Origin: Procambarus clarkii
Lineage: Eukaryota; Arthropoda; Malacostraca; Decapoda; Cambaridae
Assembly: GCF_040958095.1 (NCBI RefSeq)
Contig: NC_091195.1
Location: forward strand, 26,704,381 to 26,768,380
DNA: 64,000 nucleotides
Direction of reading: 5' to 3'
Part shown: positions 34,231-44,314 of the stretch, one piece after another
Position numbering within the stretch: the stretch's first letter is position 1
How the letters are laid out: each line of letters opens with the position of its first letter
Made by a program: the position numbers and the translations under genes
Notes under the pieces: model-generated
What the model saw: only the letters and a program-made list of their open reading frames with translations
The model's database searches: none
What the model was told of the DNA's origin: nothing

Positions 34231-34431
34231 TTTATGCCCCGCCTACTACTCGTGTTTGTAACTGATGTATTACATATGAACTATTTACACGTTCAAATTT
34301 GTTGTCAAATCTGACCCTAAATTTGTGGATGAAGGCGGCTTCCATAACTCCTTCTTTTAGGGCATTCCTTTTGCTGCCCAATCGTATAAGGTGCGAGTAT
34401 TTCTTACATTCCTTTGTCTCATTTAGGTTTC
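34231..34431 (-). mobile_element. LINE 3' end flanking an array born from it
   Basis: The minus-strand frame continuing from the array reads NLNETKECKKYSHLIRLGSK, then RNALKEGVMEAAFIHKFRVR and FDNKFERVNSSYVIHQL, stop. This is a LINE C-terminal end. The segment TRGHRWK immediately before it is the part repeated in the array at 34432-35292. Confidence 0.65.
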
Positions 34432-35292
34432 CTGCTTCCACCTGTGTCCTCTTGTCTTGCTTCCACCTGTGTCCTCTTGTCCTGCTCCACCTGTGTCCGC
34501 TTGTCTTGCTTCCACCTGTGTCCTCTTGTCTTGCTTCCACCTGTGTCCTCTTGTCCTGCTTCCACCTGTGTCCTCTTGTCTTGCTTCCACCTGTGTCCGC
34601 TTGTCCTGCTTCCACCTGTGTCCTCTTGTCCTGCTCCACCTGTGTCCGCTTGTCTTGCTTCCACCTGTGTCTGTTTGTCCTGCTTCCACCTGTGTCCTCT
34701 TGTCCTGCTTCCACCTGTGTCCTCTTGTCTTGCTTCCACCTGTGTCCTCTTGTCTTGCTTCCACCTGTGTCCTCTTGTCCTGCTTCCACCTGTGTCCTCT
34801 TGTCTTGCTTCCACCTGTGTCCTCTTGTCTTGCTTCCACCTGTGTCCTCTTGTCCTGCTTCCACCTGTGTCCTCTTGTCTTGCTTCCACCTGTGTCCTCT
34901 TGTCTTGCTTCCACCTGTGTCCTCTTGTCCTGCTTCCACCTGTGTCCTCTTGTCCTGCTTCCACCTGTGTCCTCTTGTCTTGCTTCCACCTGTGTCCTCT
35001 TGTCTTGCTTCCACCTGTGTCCTCTTGTCCTGCTTCCACCTGTGTCCGCTTGTCTTGCTTCCACCTGTGTCCTCTTGTCCTGCTTCCACCTGTGTCCTCT
35101 TGTCCTGCTCCACCTGTGTCCTCTTGTCCTGCTTCCACCTGTGTCCTCTTGTCCTGCTTCCACCTGTGTCCTCTTGTCTTGCTTCCACCTGTGTCCTCTT
35201 GTCCTGCTTCCACCTGTGTCCTCTTGTCTTGCTTCCATCTGTGTCCTCTTGTCTTGCTTCCACCTGTGTCCTCTTGTCTTGCTCCCACCTGT
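34432..35292. repeat. 25 bp minisatellite resembling LINE codons TRGHRWK (about 34 units)
   Basis: The unit is TTCCACCTGTGTCCTCTTGT plus CCTGC or CTTGC (25 bp), occasionally with one or two bases deleted. On the minus strand it reads QDKRTQVEA, RQEDTGGSK and KTRGHRWKQ in its three phases. The last matches the T-R-T-R-G-H-R-W-K-L block encoded by LINE B copies in this window (for example 7483-7512). Long frames on both strands are artefacts. Confidence 0.95.
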
Positions 35293-35392
35293 GGAAGCAG
35301 GTAGGTGGGTGTAGGTACTTCTTGGAGGTAGGTACTACTTGGAGGTACTTCAGTACCTCTAAGACCAGGTGGAAGCAGGACAAGCTTTAGGT
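35293..35392. repeat. Junction segment with inverted copies of both flanking arrays
   Basis: Positions 35363-35385 contain CAGGTGGAAGCAGGACAAG, the inverse of the left array unit. Just before, at about 35352-35367, GTACCTCTAAGACCAG is the inverse of the right array unit (CTTGGTCTTGGAGGT). GGAGGTAGGTACTACTTGGA and similar partial units fill the rest. Confidence 0.8.
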
Positions 35393-37225
35393 GTACTACA
35401 GTCACCTACCTTGGTCTTGGAGGTGCTACAGTCACCTACCTTGGTCTTGGAGGTGCTACAGTCACCTACCTTGGTCTTGGAGGTGCTACTGTCACCTACC
35501 TTGGTCTTGGAGGTGCTACAGTCACCTACCTTGGTCTTGGAGGTGCTACTGTCACCTACCTTGGTCTTGGAGGTGCTACAGTCACCTACCTTGGTCTTGG
35601 AGGTGCTACTGTCACCTACCTTGGTCTTGGAGGTGCTACAGTCAACTACCTTGGTCTTGGAGGTGCTACTGTCACCTACCTTGGTCTTGGAGGTGCTACA
35701 GTCAACTACCTTGGTCTTGGAGGTGCTACAGTCACCTACCTTGGTCTTGGAGGTGCTACTGTCACCTACCTTGGTCTTGGAGGTGCTACTGTCACCTACC
35801 TTGGTCTTGGAGGTGCTACTGTCACCTACCTTGGTCTTGGAGGTGCTACAGTCACCTACCTTGGTCTTGGAGGTGCTACAGTCACCTACCTTGGTCTTGG
35901 AGGTGCTACAGTCACCTACCTTGGTCTTGGAGGTGCTACAGTCACCTACCTTGGTCTTGGAGGTGCTACTGTCACCTACCTTGGTCTTGGAGGTGCTACA
36001 GTCACCTACCTTGGTCTTGGAGGTGCTACTGTCACCTACCTTGGTCTTGGAGGTGCTACAGTCAACTACCTTGGTCTTGGAGGTGCTACAGTCAACTACC
36101 TTGGTCTTGGAGGTGCTACAGTCATCTACCTTGGTCTTGGAGGTGCTACAGTCACGTACCTTGGTCTTGGAGGTGCTACTGTCACCTACCTTGGTCTTGG
36201 AGGTGCTACTGTCACCTACCTTGGTCTTGGAGTTGCTACTGTCACCTACCTTGGTCTTGGAGGTGCTACAGTCACCTACCTTGGTCTTGGAGGTGCTACA
36301 GTCACCTACCTTGGTCTTGGAGGTGCTACAGTCACCTACCTTGGTCTTGGAGGTGCTACTGTCACCTACCTTGGTCTTGGAGGTGCTACTGTCACCTACC
36401 TTGGTCTTGGAGGTGCTACTGTCACCTACCTTGGTCTTGGAGGTGCTACAGTCAACTACCTTGGTCTTGGAGGTGCTACAGTCACCTACCTTGGTCTTGG
36501 AGGTGCTACAGTCAACTACCTTGGTCTTGGAGGTGCTACAGTCACCTACCTTGGTCTTGGAGGTGCTACTGTTACCTACCTTGGTCTTGGAGGTGCTACT
36601 GTCACCTACCTTGGTCTTGGAGGTGCTACTGTCACCTACCTTGGTCTTGGAGGTGCTACAGTCACCTACCTTGGTCTTGGAGGTGCTACAGTCACCTACC
36701 TTGGTCTTGGAGGTGCTACAGTCAACTACCTTGGTCTTGGAGGTGCTACAGTCACCTACCTTGGTCTTGGAGGTGCTACTGTCACCTACCTTGGTCTTGG
36801 AGGTGCTACTGTCACCTACCTTGGTCTTGGAGGTGCTACAGTCAACTACCTTGGTCGTGGAGGCACTACAGTCACCTTCCTTGGTCTTGGAGGTGCTACT
36901 GCCACCTACCTTGGTCTTGGAGGTGCTACTGTCACCTACCTTGGTCTTGGAGGTACTACAGCCACCTAACCTTGGTCTTGGAGGCACTACAGTCACCTAC
37001 CTTGGTCTTGGAGGCACTACAATCACCTACCTTGGTCTTGGAGGCACTGCAGTCACCTACCTTGGTCTTGGAGGCACTACAGTCACCTTCCTTGGTCTTG
37101 GAGGCACTACAACCAAGGACCAAGGTAGGTGGCTGTAGTGCCTCCAAGACCAAGGTTAGGTGGCTGTAGTGCCTCCAAGACCAAAGTAGATGGCTGAAGT
37201 ACCTCCAACACAAAGGAATAGTTGC
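35393..37225. repeat. 30 bp minisatellite (about 57 units) ending in inverted units
   Basis: The unit begins CTACAGTCACCTACCTTGGT and continues CTTGGAGGTG (30 bp). It varies at CTACA/CTACT and CACCTACC/CAACTACC. From 36860 the units drift (GGAGGCACTAC). At about 37105 orientation flips: CCAAGGTAGGTGGCTGTAGT followed by GCCTCCAAGACCAAGG, three inverted units to 37225. On the minus strand each unit has a donor-like CCAAG|GTAGGT. Frames of nearly 600 codons in two plus frames and one minus frame are length artefacts. Confidence 0.95.
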
Positions 37226-37269
37226 TTAGGGGCTCCCCGTTAACAAGCGAAGGGGCTTTTTGATAGTTT

Positions 37270-37480
37270 TTTTTTATAGAAATCTACAGTCTTTAACATA
37301 ATTGGGAAGGTCATTCCACATTCTGGGTCCCTTGATTTGTAGAGCATTTCTAGTTTGATTAAGTCGTACTCTTGGTATATCAAATAGGTATTTATTTCTG
37401 GTGTGGTGCTCATGGGTTCTGTTACAACCTTCTAGGAAGCGTTTAAGGTCAGGATTGGCATTACAGTTCAAAGTTTTATA
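37270..37480 (-). mobile_element. LINE 'D' 3' end fragment, minus strand
   Basis: The minus-strand frame 37471-37274 reads MNCNANPDLKRFLEGCNRTH, then EHHTRNKYLFDIPRVRLNQT and RNALQIKGPRMWNDLPNYVK. It is the same C-terminus as in the larger copy at 37735-39662. Confidence 0.9.
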
Positions 37481-37734
37481 TATTACGTATTCTCCATTCG
37501 TCTGTGGCAGCTAACCTTCCAAATATTCAAATTTAGTAGTTAGCGAACTAACCCATGCTCTAATTTATTTATGATTTATTAATGATATTATATCATATCT
37601 ATGGTATACGTAGATTAACATTATTAACATTTATTAACGTAGAATGTGGCAGAGAGTAACGTAGAGTAACTATTAATTTTACGTAGATTAACATTTCTTC
37701 AGAAAACTCTGAACCTTTATAACTCCCACTGTCC

Positions 37735-39662
37735 AATGATAACGAAACAAGTCACAAATAAATGGCTAAACACTCCATGGCTTACAAAGGGGGTACTTAA
37801 ATCTATTAATAAAAAACATGACCTTAAGAAGAAGTATAGGTTTGGAGTCGTCTCCAAAGAATTTTCAAAGATTTACTCATCAATGCTGTCTAAAATAATT
37901 AGAAGAGCCAAAATAAAATACTACGAAAATAAATTTACCTAAATTAAGGGCAACATTAAGAAAACATGGAGCACTATCTCCCAGATATTAGCTTCAAAAA
38001 AGATTTTGAATAAAAAACCAATTCTCTTAGCCAATGATGATGCCGTGCTTTCGGCCTCAAACACTGCTATTGAATTCAATAGGTTCTTTTCATCCATTGG
38101 GACATCCCTTGCTCATGATATTCCATCCTCACTCACTAATATTAAAGACTACCTTACAGGTAACTATCCAGAGTCTCTGTACCTCGCTCCTGCTACTTCC
38201 TCTGATGTTAATGAGGTAATCCTTTCCCTTAAAACTAAGTCAAGCGCCCTTGAGGAGATACCATCTCTAAGTTACAAAAAAGCCTCCAGATTTCTAGCTC
38301 CTGCCATTGCATTGCTCTTCAACAAGTCACTTGAACTCCAAACCTTTCCGGATATTATAAAAAGAAAGCGAGAGTATCCCCAGTCCACAAATGTGGTGAT
38401 CTCACTGATGTCAACAATTACAGACCTATCTCAATCCTGCCAACCTTGTCAAAAAAATTTGAAAAGCTAATCTACAAGCAGCTTTACTCATATTTAGCCA
38501 AACTCAATATACTGAGCTCTTGCCAATATGGCTTCAGACCCAATAAAAGTACTAACGATGCACTTATTAGTATGATTAACTTGCTACATGCAGCTCTTGA
38601 TAAAAATGAGTTCCCTGTTGGGTTATTTGTGGACCTGCGTAAAGCTTTTGACACTGTCAACCACCTAAACCTTCTTCTTAAATTACATCATTATGGAGTC
38701 AGAGGTCACTCCCTGCAATACCTTCAGTCTTACCTTACTGACAGGCTCCAGTATGTTTCTGTGAATAATTCCATATCTCCTACACAACCCATAAACATTT
38801 GTGTTCCTCAGGGCAGCATACTTGGTCCTCTCCTCTTTCTCATATACATTAATGACCTTCCACATGCCTCACAATACCTCAAACCAATTCTACTTTATGA
38901 AGACACAACCTTCGTTTTCTGCAGTCCTGACCCGCTTGCTCTAAATGTCACAATGAATACTGAACTAAATAAAATCCATTTTTGGCTAACTGCTAACAAA
39001 CTCACTCTTAACATTGACAAAACTTTCTATATTTTGTTTGGTAATAAATCCTCAAATCAAATTAATCTAAGAATAAACAATATCCAAATTAGTAATAGTT
39101 TCTCATCGATAACAAGCGGAATTTCCAGGGACACATTCTAAATATAGGAAAAAAAAAAATTCTAAAACTGTTGGCATTCTTTCTAAGATCAGATATTATG
39201 TACCTCGCCCTGCCCTGGTGACGCTCTATTACTCCCTCATCTATCCTTATCTCAACTATGGTATTTGTGCTTGGGGTTCTACTACCCAAAATCATTTACG
39301 TCCTCTAATTACTCAACACAAAGCTGCTATTAGGACAATATCTAACTCTGGCCCCAGACATCACTCGGTACCCCTACTCAAATCTCTGAATATGTTGGAT
39401 TTTAAGTCACTGTTCATCCTCTCTTGTGTACTCTATATATTTAAAACTCTGAACTGTAATGTCAATCCTGACCTTAAAAGCTTCCTAGAAGGTTGTAACA
39501 GAACCCATGAGCACCACACCAGAAACAAATACCTATTTGATATTCCAAGAGTACGACTTAATCAAACTAGAAATGCTCTACAAATCAAGGGACCCAGAAT
39601 GTGGAATGACCTTCCCAACCATGTTAAAGACTGTACCTCTCCCAACCAGTTTAAGAGTAAAA
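37735..39662 (+). mobile_element. LINE 'D', plus strand, several frame breaks
   Basis: The copy covers the ORF2 linker and RT. Pieces are KKPILLANDDAVLSASNTAI (38006 on), KFEKLIYKQLYSYLAKLNIL and CQYGFRPNKSTNDALISMIN (38446 on), then GLFVDLRKAFDTVNH, VPQGSILGPLLFLIYINDLP and LTANKLTLNIDKT. The last part (39218-39660) is YSLIYPYLNYGICAWGSTTQ through GPRMWNDLPNHVKDC. The catalytic F/Y-A-D-D box is Y-E-D-T here, and at least three frame changes are present, so the copy is inactive. Jockey/CR1-like. The 5' endonuclease part is missing. Confidence 0.9.
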
Positions 39663-39909
39663 CTAGTAGTAGTAGTAGGCATCCATCAGTCTCAGGAGAC
39701 TATGGACTTGCACTTTGGTGTCGGCCTGGTCTGGAGTGGCCTCACCAGGGCGCAAAGCCTGGGTAGGTTGATTCGGGGGAGAAGCTGTTACCCATGCAGC
39801 AGGTCCCCCCTCTCCACGGCGCTGAAAGTCTCTAATGGAAAGGCACACGCCAATACGATTGGTTCCAGCGCCGTCGCAGGAACTGTGAGTTCCGGAGATG
39901 ACCTCGAAG
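39663..39909 (-). mobile_element. CTA-tailed SINE-like repeat, copy 3, minus strand
   Basis: The copy begins with TAGTAGTAGTAGG (inverse of the CTA tail) and ends CCGGAGATGACCTCGAAGG, the inverse of the start of the copy at 31850. It is inserted at the 3' end of LINE D. Confidence 0.85.
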
Positions 39910-40164
39910 GCCACAGGGACCTCCAACCCCGGAGACCGCCGTGGTCGTGGCCGGAGAAGAACCACCCCATCAAGTGAACGACCCCAGCCTCCTGAAGCAG
40001 AGCCTGGGGGGCCGCACGACCCCCGGGAGGTGGACGACCCGGTCCCGCACCTGCGGGTCCCAGACAGAGGTCGTCACAGCCCCTCACCCGAGGCCGGCCT
40101 CCCTCACCACCAAGTAGAAGGAACAGTGATGATTATTCAAAGAAATAATAGCCGTTAGATAAGA
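39910..40164. other. GC-rich stretch, nothing firmly recognised
   Basis: The stretch (GGTCGTGGCCGGAGAAGAAC, CGGGAGGTGGACGACC) has short frames on both strands without motifs. Its composition resembles the host exons more than the repeats, but no splice-bounded exon stands out. Confidence 0.3.
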
Positions 40165-40556
40165 GTGTACAGTGTTGACTCCTTGACCAGCGACATACCT
40201 GCCAGGCTGGCCAACCACACCTGCCACTCCCCCAGCCCCTACCTGTGGTAGGGCCGCGGGAGTGACTCCATCGGCCCCTACCAGTGGTAGGGCCGCGGGA
40301 GTGACTCCATCGGCCCCTACCAGTGGTAGGGCCGCGGGAGTGATCAGGTGTGGTTGACCAGCCTGGCAGGTGTGTCGCTGGTCAAGTGCCTGGAGTCGCT
40401 GGTCAAGTGCCTGGAGTCGCTGGTCAAGTGCCTGGAGTCGCTGGTCAAGTGCCTGGAGTCGCTGGTCAAGGCCCGCGACCTTCACACGCGAGTGAAGGCC
40501 CGCGACCTTCACACGCGAGTGAAGGCCCGCGACCTTCACACGCGAGTGAAGGATTG
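40165..40556. repeat. Inverted repeat enclosing a 39 bp tandem, followed by 18 bp and 27 bp tandems
   Basis: The left arm (about 40168-40212) CTTGACCAGCGACATACCTG... is inverted at about 40346-40388 (...TGTGTCGCTGGTCAAG). Between the arms are three units of 39 bp that include CCCCTACCAGTGGTAGGGCC. The 18 bp unit GTCGCTGGTCAAGTGCCTGG(A) then repeats about four times from the end of the right arm (40370-40465). Three 27 bp units beginning GGCCCGCGACCTTCACACGC (40469-40550) come last. Confidence 0.85.
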
Positions 40557-41310
40557 TTGCGTGTAGGAGGAGAACTCGCGGCCAAGAGTGGAGGAGAGAG
40601 TGGCTGCCGCTGACAACACAGTTGACAGCGCCGCGGAGACATTGTTGCAAGCGGAAGTGATCAACAGCAGCTGGGTTGCTACTGAACTGAGGAAGGACTC
40701 GAGAAAGAGGAGAAGGGAGGTGAGTGAGGTGAGGGTAGAGGAGACACGGGAGGGGAGGAGACGGAGCCAGGAGACAAGGCACCATCCGGTGCTGGCACAA
40801 GCTCCTCCCTGTCTCCTCTTCCTCCTCCACCTCTTGCCTCTTCCGGAGAAGACACGGCTGATGGCCGTCGTCTTTACCGCCACCGTTCTTCTCCTCCTCT
40901 TTGTCTTCCTCTTTGTCATGTCTTCCCAGCTCTCGTCACGGCTGCCACGGTCACGGCCCTGGTCACGGCCCTGGTCACGGCCACGGCCACGGTCACGGCC
41001 CTGGTCACGGCCCCGCAGGACCCTGGCCACCAGCAGCACCGTCAGGAGGATCACAACAAGACTGGCCAGCACCAGCAGGCGCTTCAGACCCTCGCCGTCC
41101 ACCATATAGGTGACAAGCAACATCTTCCCGCCGCCGGCCAGGGCCAGGGTGGCCACGGCCAGGCTCCGTGGCCACACGTGGACCGAAGCCACGAAGGGCG
41201 TGACGGCCTTGTCGCCCCACAAGGCCACGTCCAACACGGGGTCGACGCTGTCGTCTACGAGGGGGTCGTCCACCAAGGGAGTGTCGTTGAGAATCATAAT
41301 ACCTGGTTGA
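40536..41310 (-). CDS. Candidate exon of an unrecognised single-pass membrane protein (minus strand)
   Basis: The minus strand is open from 41297 to 40536 (253 codons). The first 100 residues look like genuine coding: MILNDTPLVDDPLVDDSVDP, VLDVALWGDKAVTPFVASVH, then a strong hydrophobic segment LKRLLVLASLVVILLTVLLV, followed by a basic, arginine-rich region with R-D-Q-G/R-D-R-G repeats. Third codon positions are overwhelmingly G or C, as in the two recognised host genes. A possible acceptor ...TATCAACCAG (minus strand) lies just before the ATG at about 41305. The second half (below about 40900) is less convincing, and the plus strand there has a competing candidate exon (40567-40719) ending at a good GTGAGT donor. 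I do not recognise the family. Confidence 0.35.
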
Positions 41311-41454
41311 TAATATTAACTTTGTGTTTGTTTTATTGTGTCATAAAAATTTTGTGGATATTCCCCTTGTACTAGAGAGTAAGTCAGCTGTAAGTCAATA
41401 ACAACATGTGTTACTATTGGAAACTCTTCTGCCCTGAATTTAGGGTTGTGGTTA

Positions 41455-41516
41455 AAGATTCGCTACTTGGAACAAGCAGTTCCAAGTAGCACGGGCTATA
41501 GTGAGCCCGTAGGTAC
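41455..41516. repeat. Short hairpin repeat
   Basis: The repeat has inverted arms GCTACTTGGAACA...TTCCAAGTAGC followed by ACGGGCTATAGTGAGCCCGT. A relative lies at about 13893-13955 next to the Penelope-like fossil. Confidence 0.6.
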
Positions 41517-41559
41517 TTGAATTTAGGGGTGAGGTAGGTTACAGGGAGTTAATTAGGTA

Positions 41560-42600
41560 GTACTTAGTTTTACTCTTAAACTGGTTAAGAGAGAGGTACA
41601 GTCTTTGACATGGTTGGGAAGGTCATTCCACATTCTGGGTCCCTTGATTTGTAGAGCATTTCTAGTTTGATTAAGTCGTACTCTTGGAATATCAAATAGG
41701 TATTTGTTTCTGGTGTGGTGCTCATGGGTTCTGTTACAACCTTCTAGGAAGCTTTTAAGGTCAGGATTGGCATTACAGTTCAGAGTTTTAAATATATAGA
41801 GTACACAAGAGAGGATGAACAGTGACTTAAAATCCAACATATTCAGAGATTTGAGTAGGGGTACCGAGTGATGTCTGGGGCCAGAGTTGGATATTGTCCT
41901 AATAGCAGCTTTGTGTTGAGTAATTAGAGGACGTAAGTGATTTTGGGTAGTAGAACCTCAAGCACAAATACCATAGTTGAGATAAGGATAGATGAGAGAG
42001 TAATAGAGAGTTACCAGGGCAGGGCGAGGAACATAATATCTGATCTTAGAAAGAATGCCAACAGTTTTAGAAACTTTTTTGCTATATTTAGAATGTGTCC
42101 CTGGAAATTCAGTTTGTTATCGATGAGGACACCAAGGAATTTACAATCAACTTTTCTACTGATTTATATATTGTTTATTCTTAGATTAATTGTATTTAAG
42201 GATTTATTACCAAACAAAATATAGAAAGTTTTGTCAGTGTTAAGGGTGAGTTTGTTAGTAGTTAGCCAAAGATGGACTTTATTTAGTTCAGTATTCACAG
42301 TGACATTTAGAGCAAGCGGGTCAGGACTGCAGAAAATGAAAGTTGTGTCATCAGCAAATAAGATTGGTTTGAGGTGTTGAGAGGCATTTGGAAGGTCTTA
42401 ATGACCTTCCAAATGCCTCTTGAAATGAGGCATCTCTTGAAATGAGAAAGAGGAGAGGGCCAAGTATGCTGCCCTGTGGAACACCAATGTTTATGGGTAG
42501 TGTAGGAAAATTGAATTATTCACAGAAACATACTAGAGCCTGTCAGTAAGGTAAGATTGCAATAAAATTCCATATTTTAGGTAGTCATTATACTGCATAT
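41560..42600 (-). mobile_element. LINE 'D' copy, minus strand, degenerate
   Basis: The minus-strand frame 41840-41553 reads MLDFKSLFILSCVLYIFKTL through GPRMWNDLPNHVKDC. Further right, decayed RT blocks are recognisable (inverse of GTTCCACAGGGCAGCATACT at about 42470 and of the LTANKLTLN block at about 42240). A small inverted duplication sits at 42380-42425 (AATGACCTTCCAAATGCCTC). Inactive copy. Confidence 0.8.
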
Positions 42601-43675
42601 AAGTCTCTGGTGGGCCCCGGGAACCACGACTGTCACACTAGGAACCCAGCCCGTCCTCCTAAGCCTCTCCAACGTCAATAAACTGTCGAACTAAAGTGCC
42701 CCCCCTTATCCTAACCAACCAGAGGACCCAAAACAGAAAACGGGACAGTATGTGAATTTCGTGAGCCGCATCAATTTTCTAGTCTTTTCCCCCCATCTTG
42801 CCGGAAACGCTGTGCGTATTAGTGGCTCTAGGCATAGTACATACTTACTCTATCTAGAAATCCACCATTCTGCTTGGAACTCATTTCGTATGCATGTACT
42901 TTTACCTGAATAAATTATGATATTATTATACTAGTACGACAATTTGTGGCCGTAGGTAGAGTATATGCGTTAAAATGCGACTAATTTGTATTAAGAGGAC
43001 GAGTTGTGAACAATTTGGAGAATGTTAACCCAGATAGTGTCTTCAGATGTTCAGATGTAACACAAACAAGGAACAACATGGACTGAGAACATGAAATTGT
43101 TCATCCACAGGGGTTATTAACCCGTGGAACCGCCTACCCGCCGAAGCTGTAAATGCCAAAACTCTACTGAACTTTAAAATCCAGCTGGAAAAAAATCCCT
43201 AGGACACATAGGGGGGAGCTTTGACAAGCTGTCGGCTTCCTGTCCTCGTCTAGGTCACTATAGGGTGCTAGTGGCCCTCAGGTAAGTAAATATATGATAC
43301 AGTGGAGACTTCGTAGGCAAGAAATTGACATTCTATAAAGCCAGGGAGAGAAATAATTTAGTTTCTCCTTCCAGTTCTTAATAGAAACATTATAGAGAGC
43401 CACTAAGGTAAACTATTTTATCCCATTCATGTAGACTATAAGGAGAGAGTGTTCCAAGCTGTGGTACAAACACTGTCCTTGGCACCACTGGGCATCTCCA
43501 GAGATAACAGGTAACGTTCTGATCATAATCTCCCGGTGTATGTTATCTTGCCGTGTGAGTTATCTTGCGGTACATGTTATCTCGCGGTGGTAATCCCACA
43601 ACACTCAGCTCTCCCAACACCTGCCTGGCGCGAGTTGCTCTTGTGAAGGTTACTGACCCTCACTCACCCCCACCC
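42601..43675. other. Intergenic, repeat scraps only
   Basis: Positions 42785-42870 hold a repeat fragment (CCGGAAACGCTGTGCGTATT, then AGTGGCTCTAGGCATAGTAC). At 43065-43270 there is a plus-strand LINE tail (GTGGAACCGCCTACCCGCCG, GTCGGCTTCCTGTCCTCGTC). Nothing else is recognised and no host exon is seen. Confidence 0.5.
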
Positions 43676-43680
43676 CCTGC

Positions 43681-44282
43681 TGTCTCATTCATCAGCCGAG
43701 TCTCATTCATCAGCTGTCTCATTCATCAGCCGAGTCTCATTCATCAGCTGTCTCATTCATCAGCCGAGTCTCATTCATCAGCCGAGTCTCATTCATCAGC
43801 AGAGTCTCATTCATCAGCAGAGTCTCATTCATCAGCAGAGTCTCATTCATCAGCAGAGTCTCATTCATCAGCCGAGTCTCATTCATCAGTAGAGTCTCAT
43901 TCATCAGTAGAGTCTCATTCATCAGCAGAGTCTCATTCATCAGCAGAGTCTCATTCATCAGCAGAGTCTCATTCATCAGCCGAGTCTCATTCATCAGCAG
44001 AGTCTCATTCATCAGTAGAGTCTCATTCATCAGCCGAGTCTCATTCATCAGCAGAGTCTCATTCATCAGCCGAGTCTCATTCATCAGCCGAGTCTCATTC
44101 ATCAGCAGAGTCTCATTCATCAGCAGAGTCTCATTCATCAGCAGAGTCTCATTCATCAGCAGAGTCTCATTCATCAGCAGAGTCTCATTCATCAGCCGAG
44201 TCTCATTCATCAGCAGAGTCTCATTCATCAGCAGAGTCTCATTCATCAGCAGAGTCTCATTCATCAGCAGAGTCTCATTCGC
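43681..44282. repeat. 18 bp minisatellite (about 33 units)
   Basis: The unit is TCATTCATCAGCAGAGTC, with CAGCAG/CAGCCG/CAGTAG variants. Read in phase it gives S-H-S-S-A-E on plus and M-N-E-T-L-L on minus, because 18 is a multiple of three. It directly precedes the CAG-rich array. Confidence 0.95.
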
Positions 44283-44314
44283 TATACCCTCTTCCCCACC
44301 GTGTTACAACAGCG

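Noticed and set aside
35359-37169. Open frames of 545-592 codons on both strands (STSKTKVGD on minus, LVLEVLQSPT and CYSHLPWSWR on plus)
   Set aside because: The 30 bp unit keeps frames open by arithmetic; the content is a pure tandem repeat.
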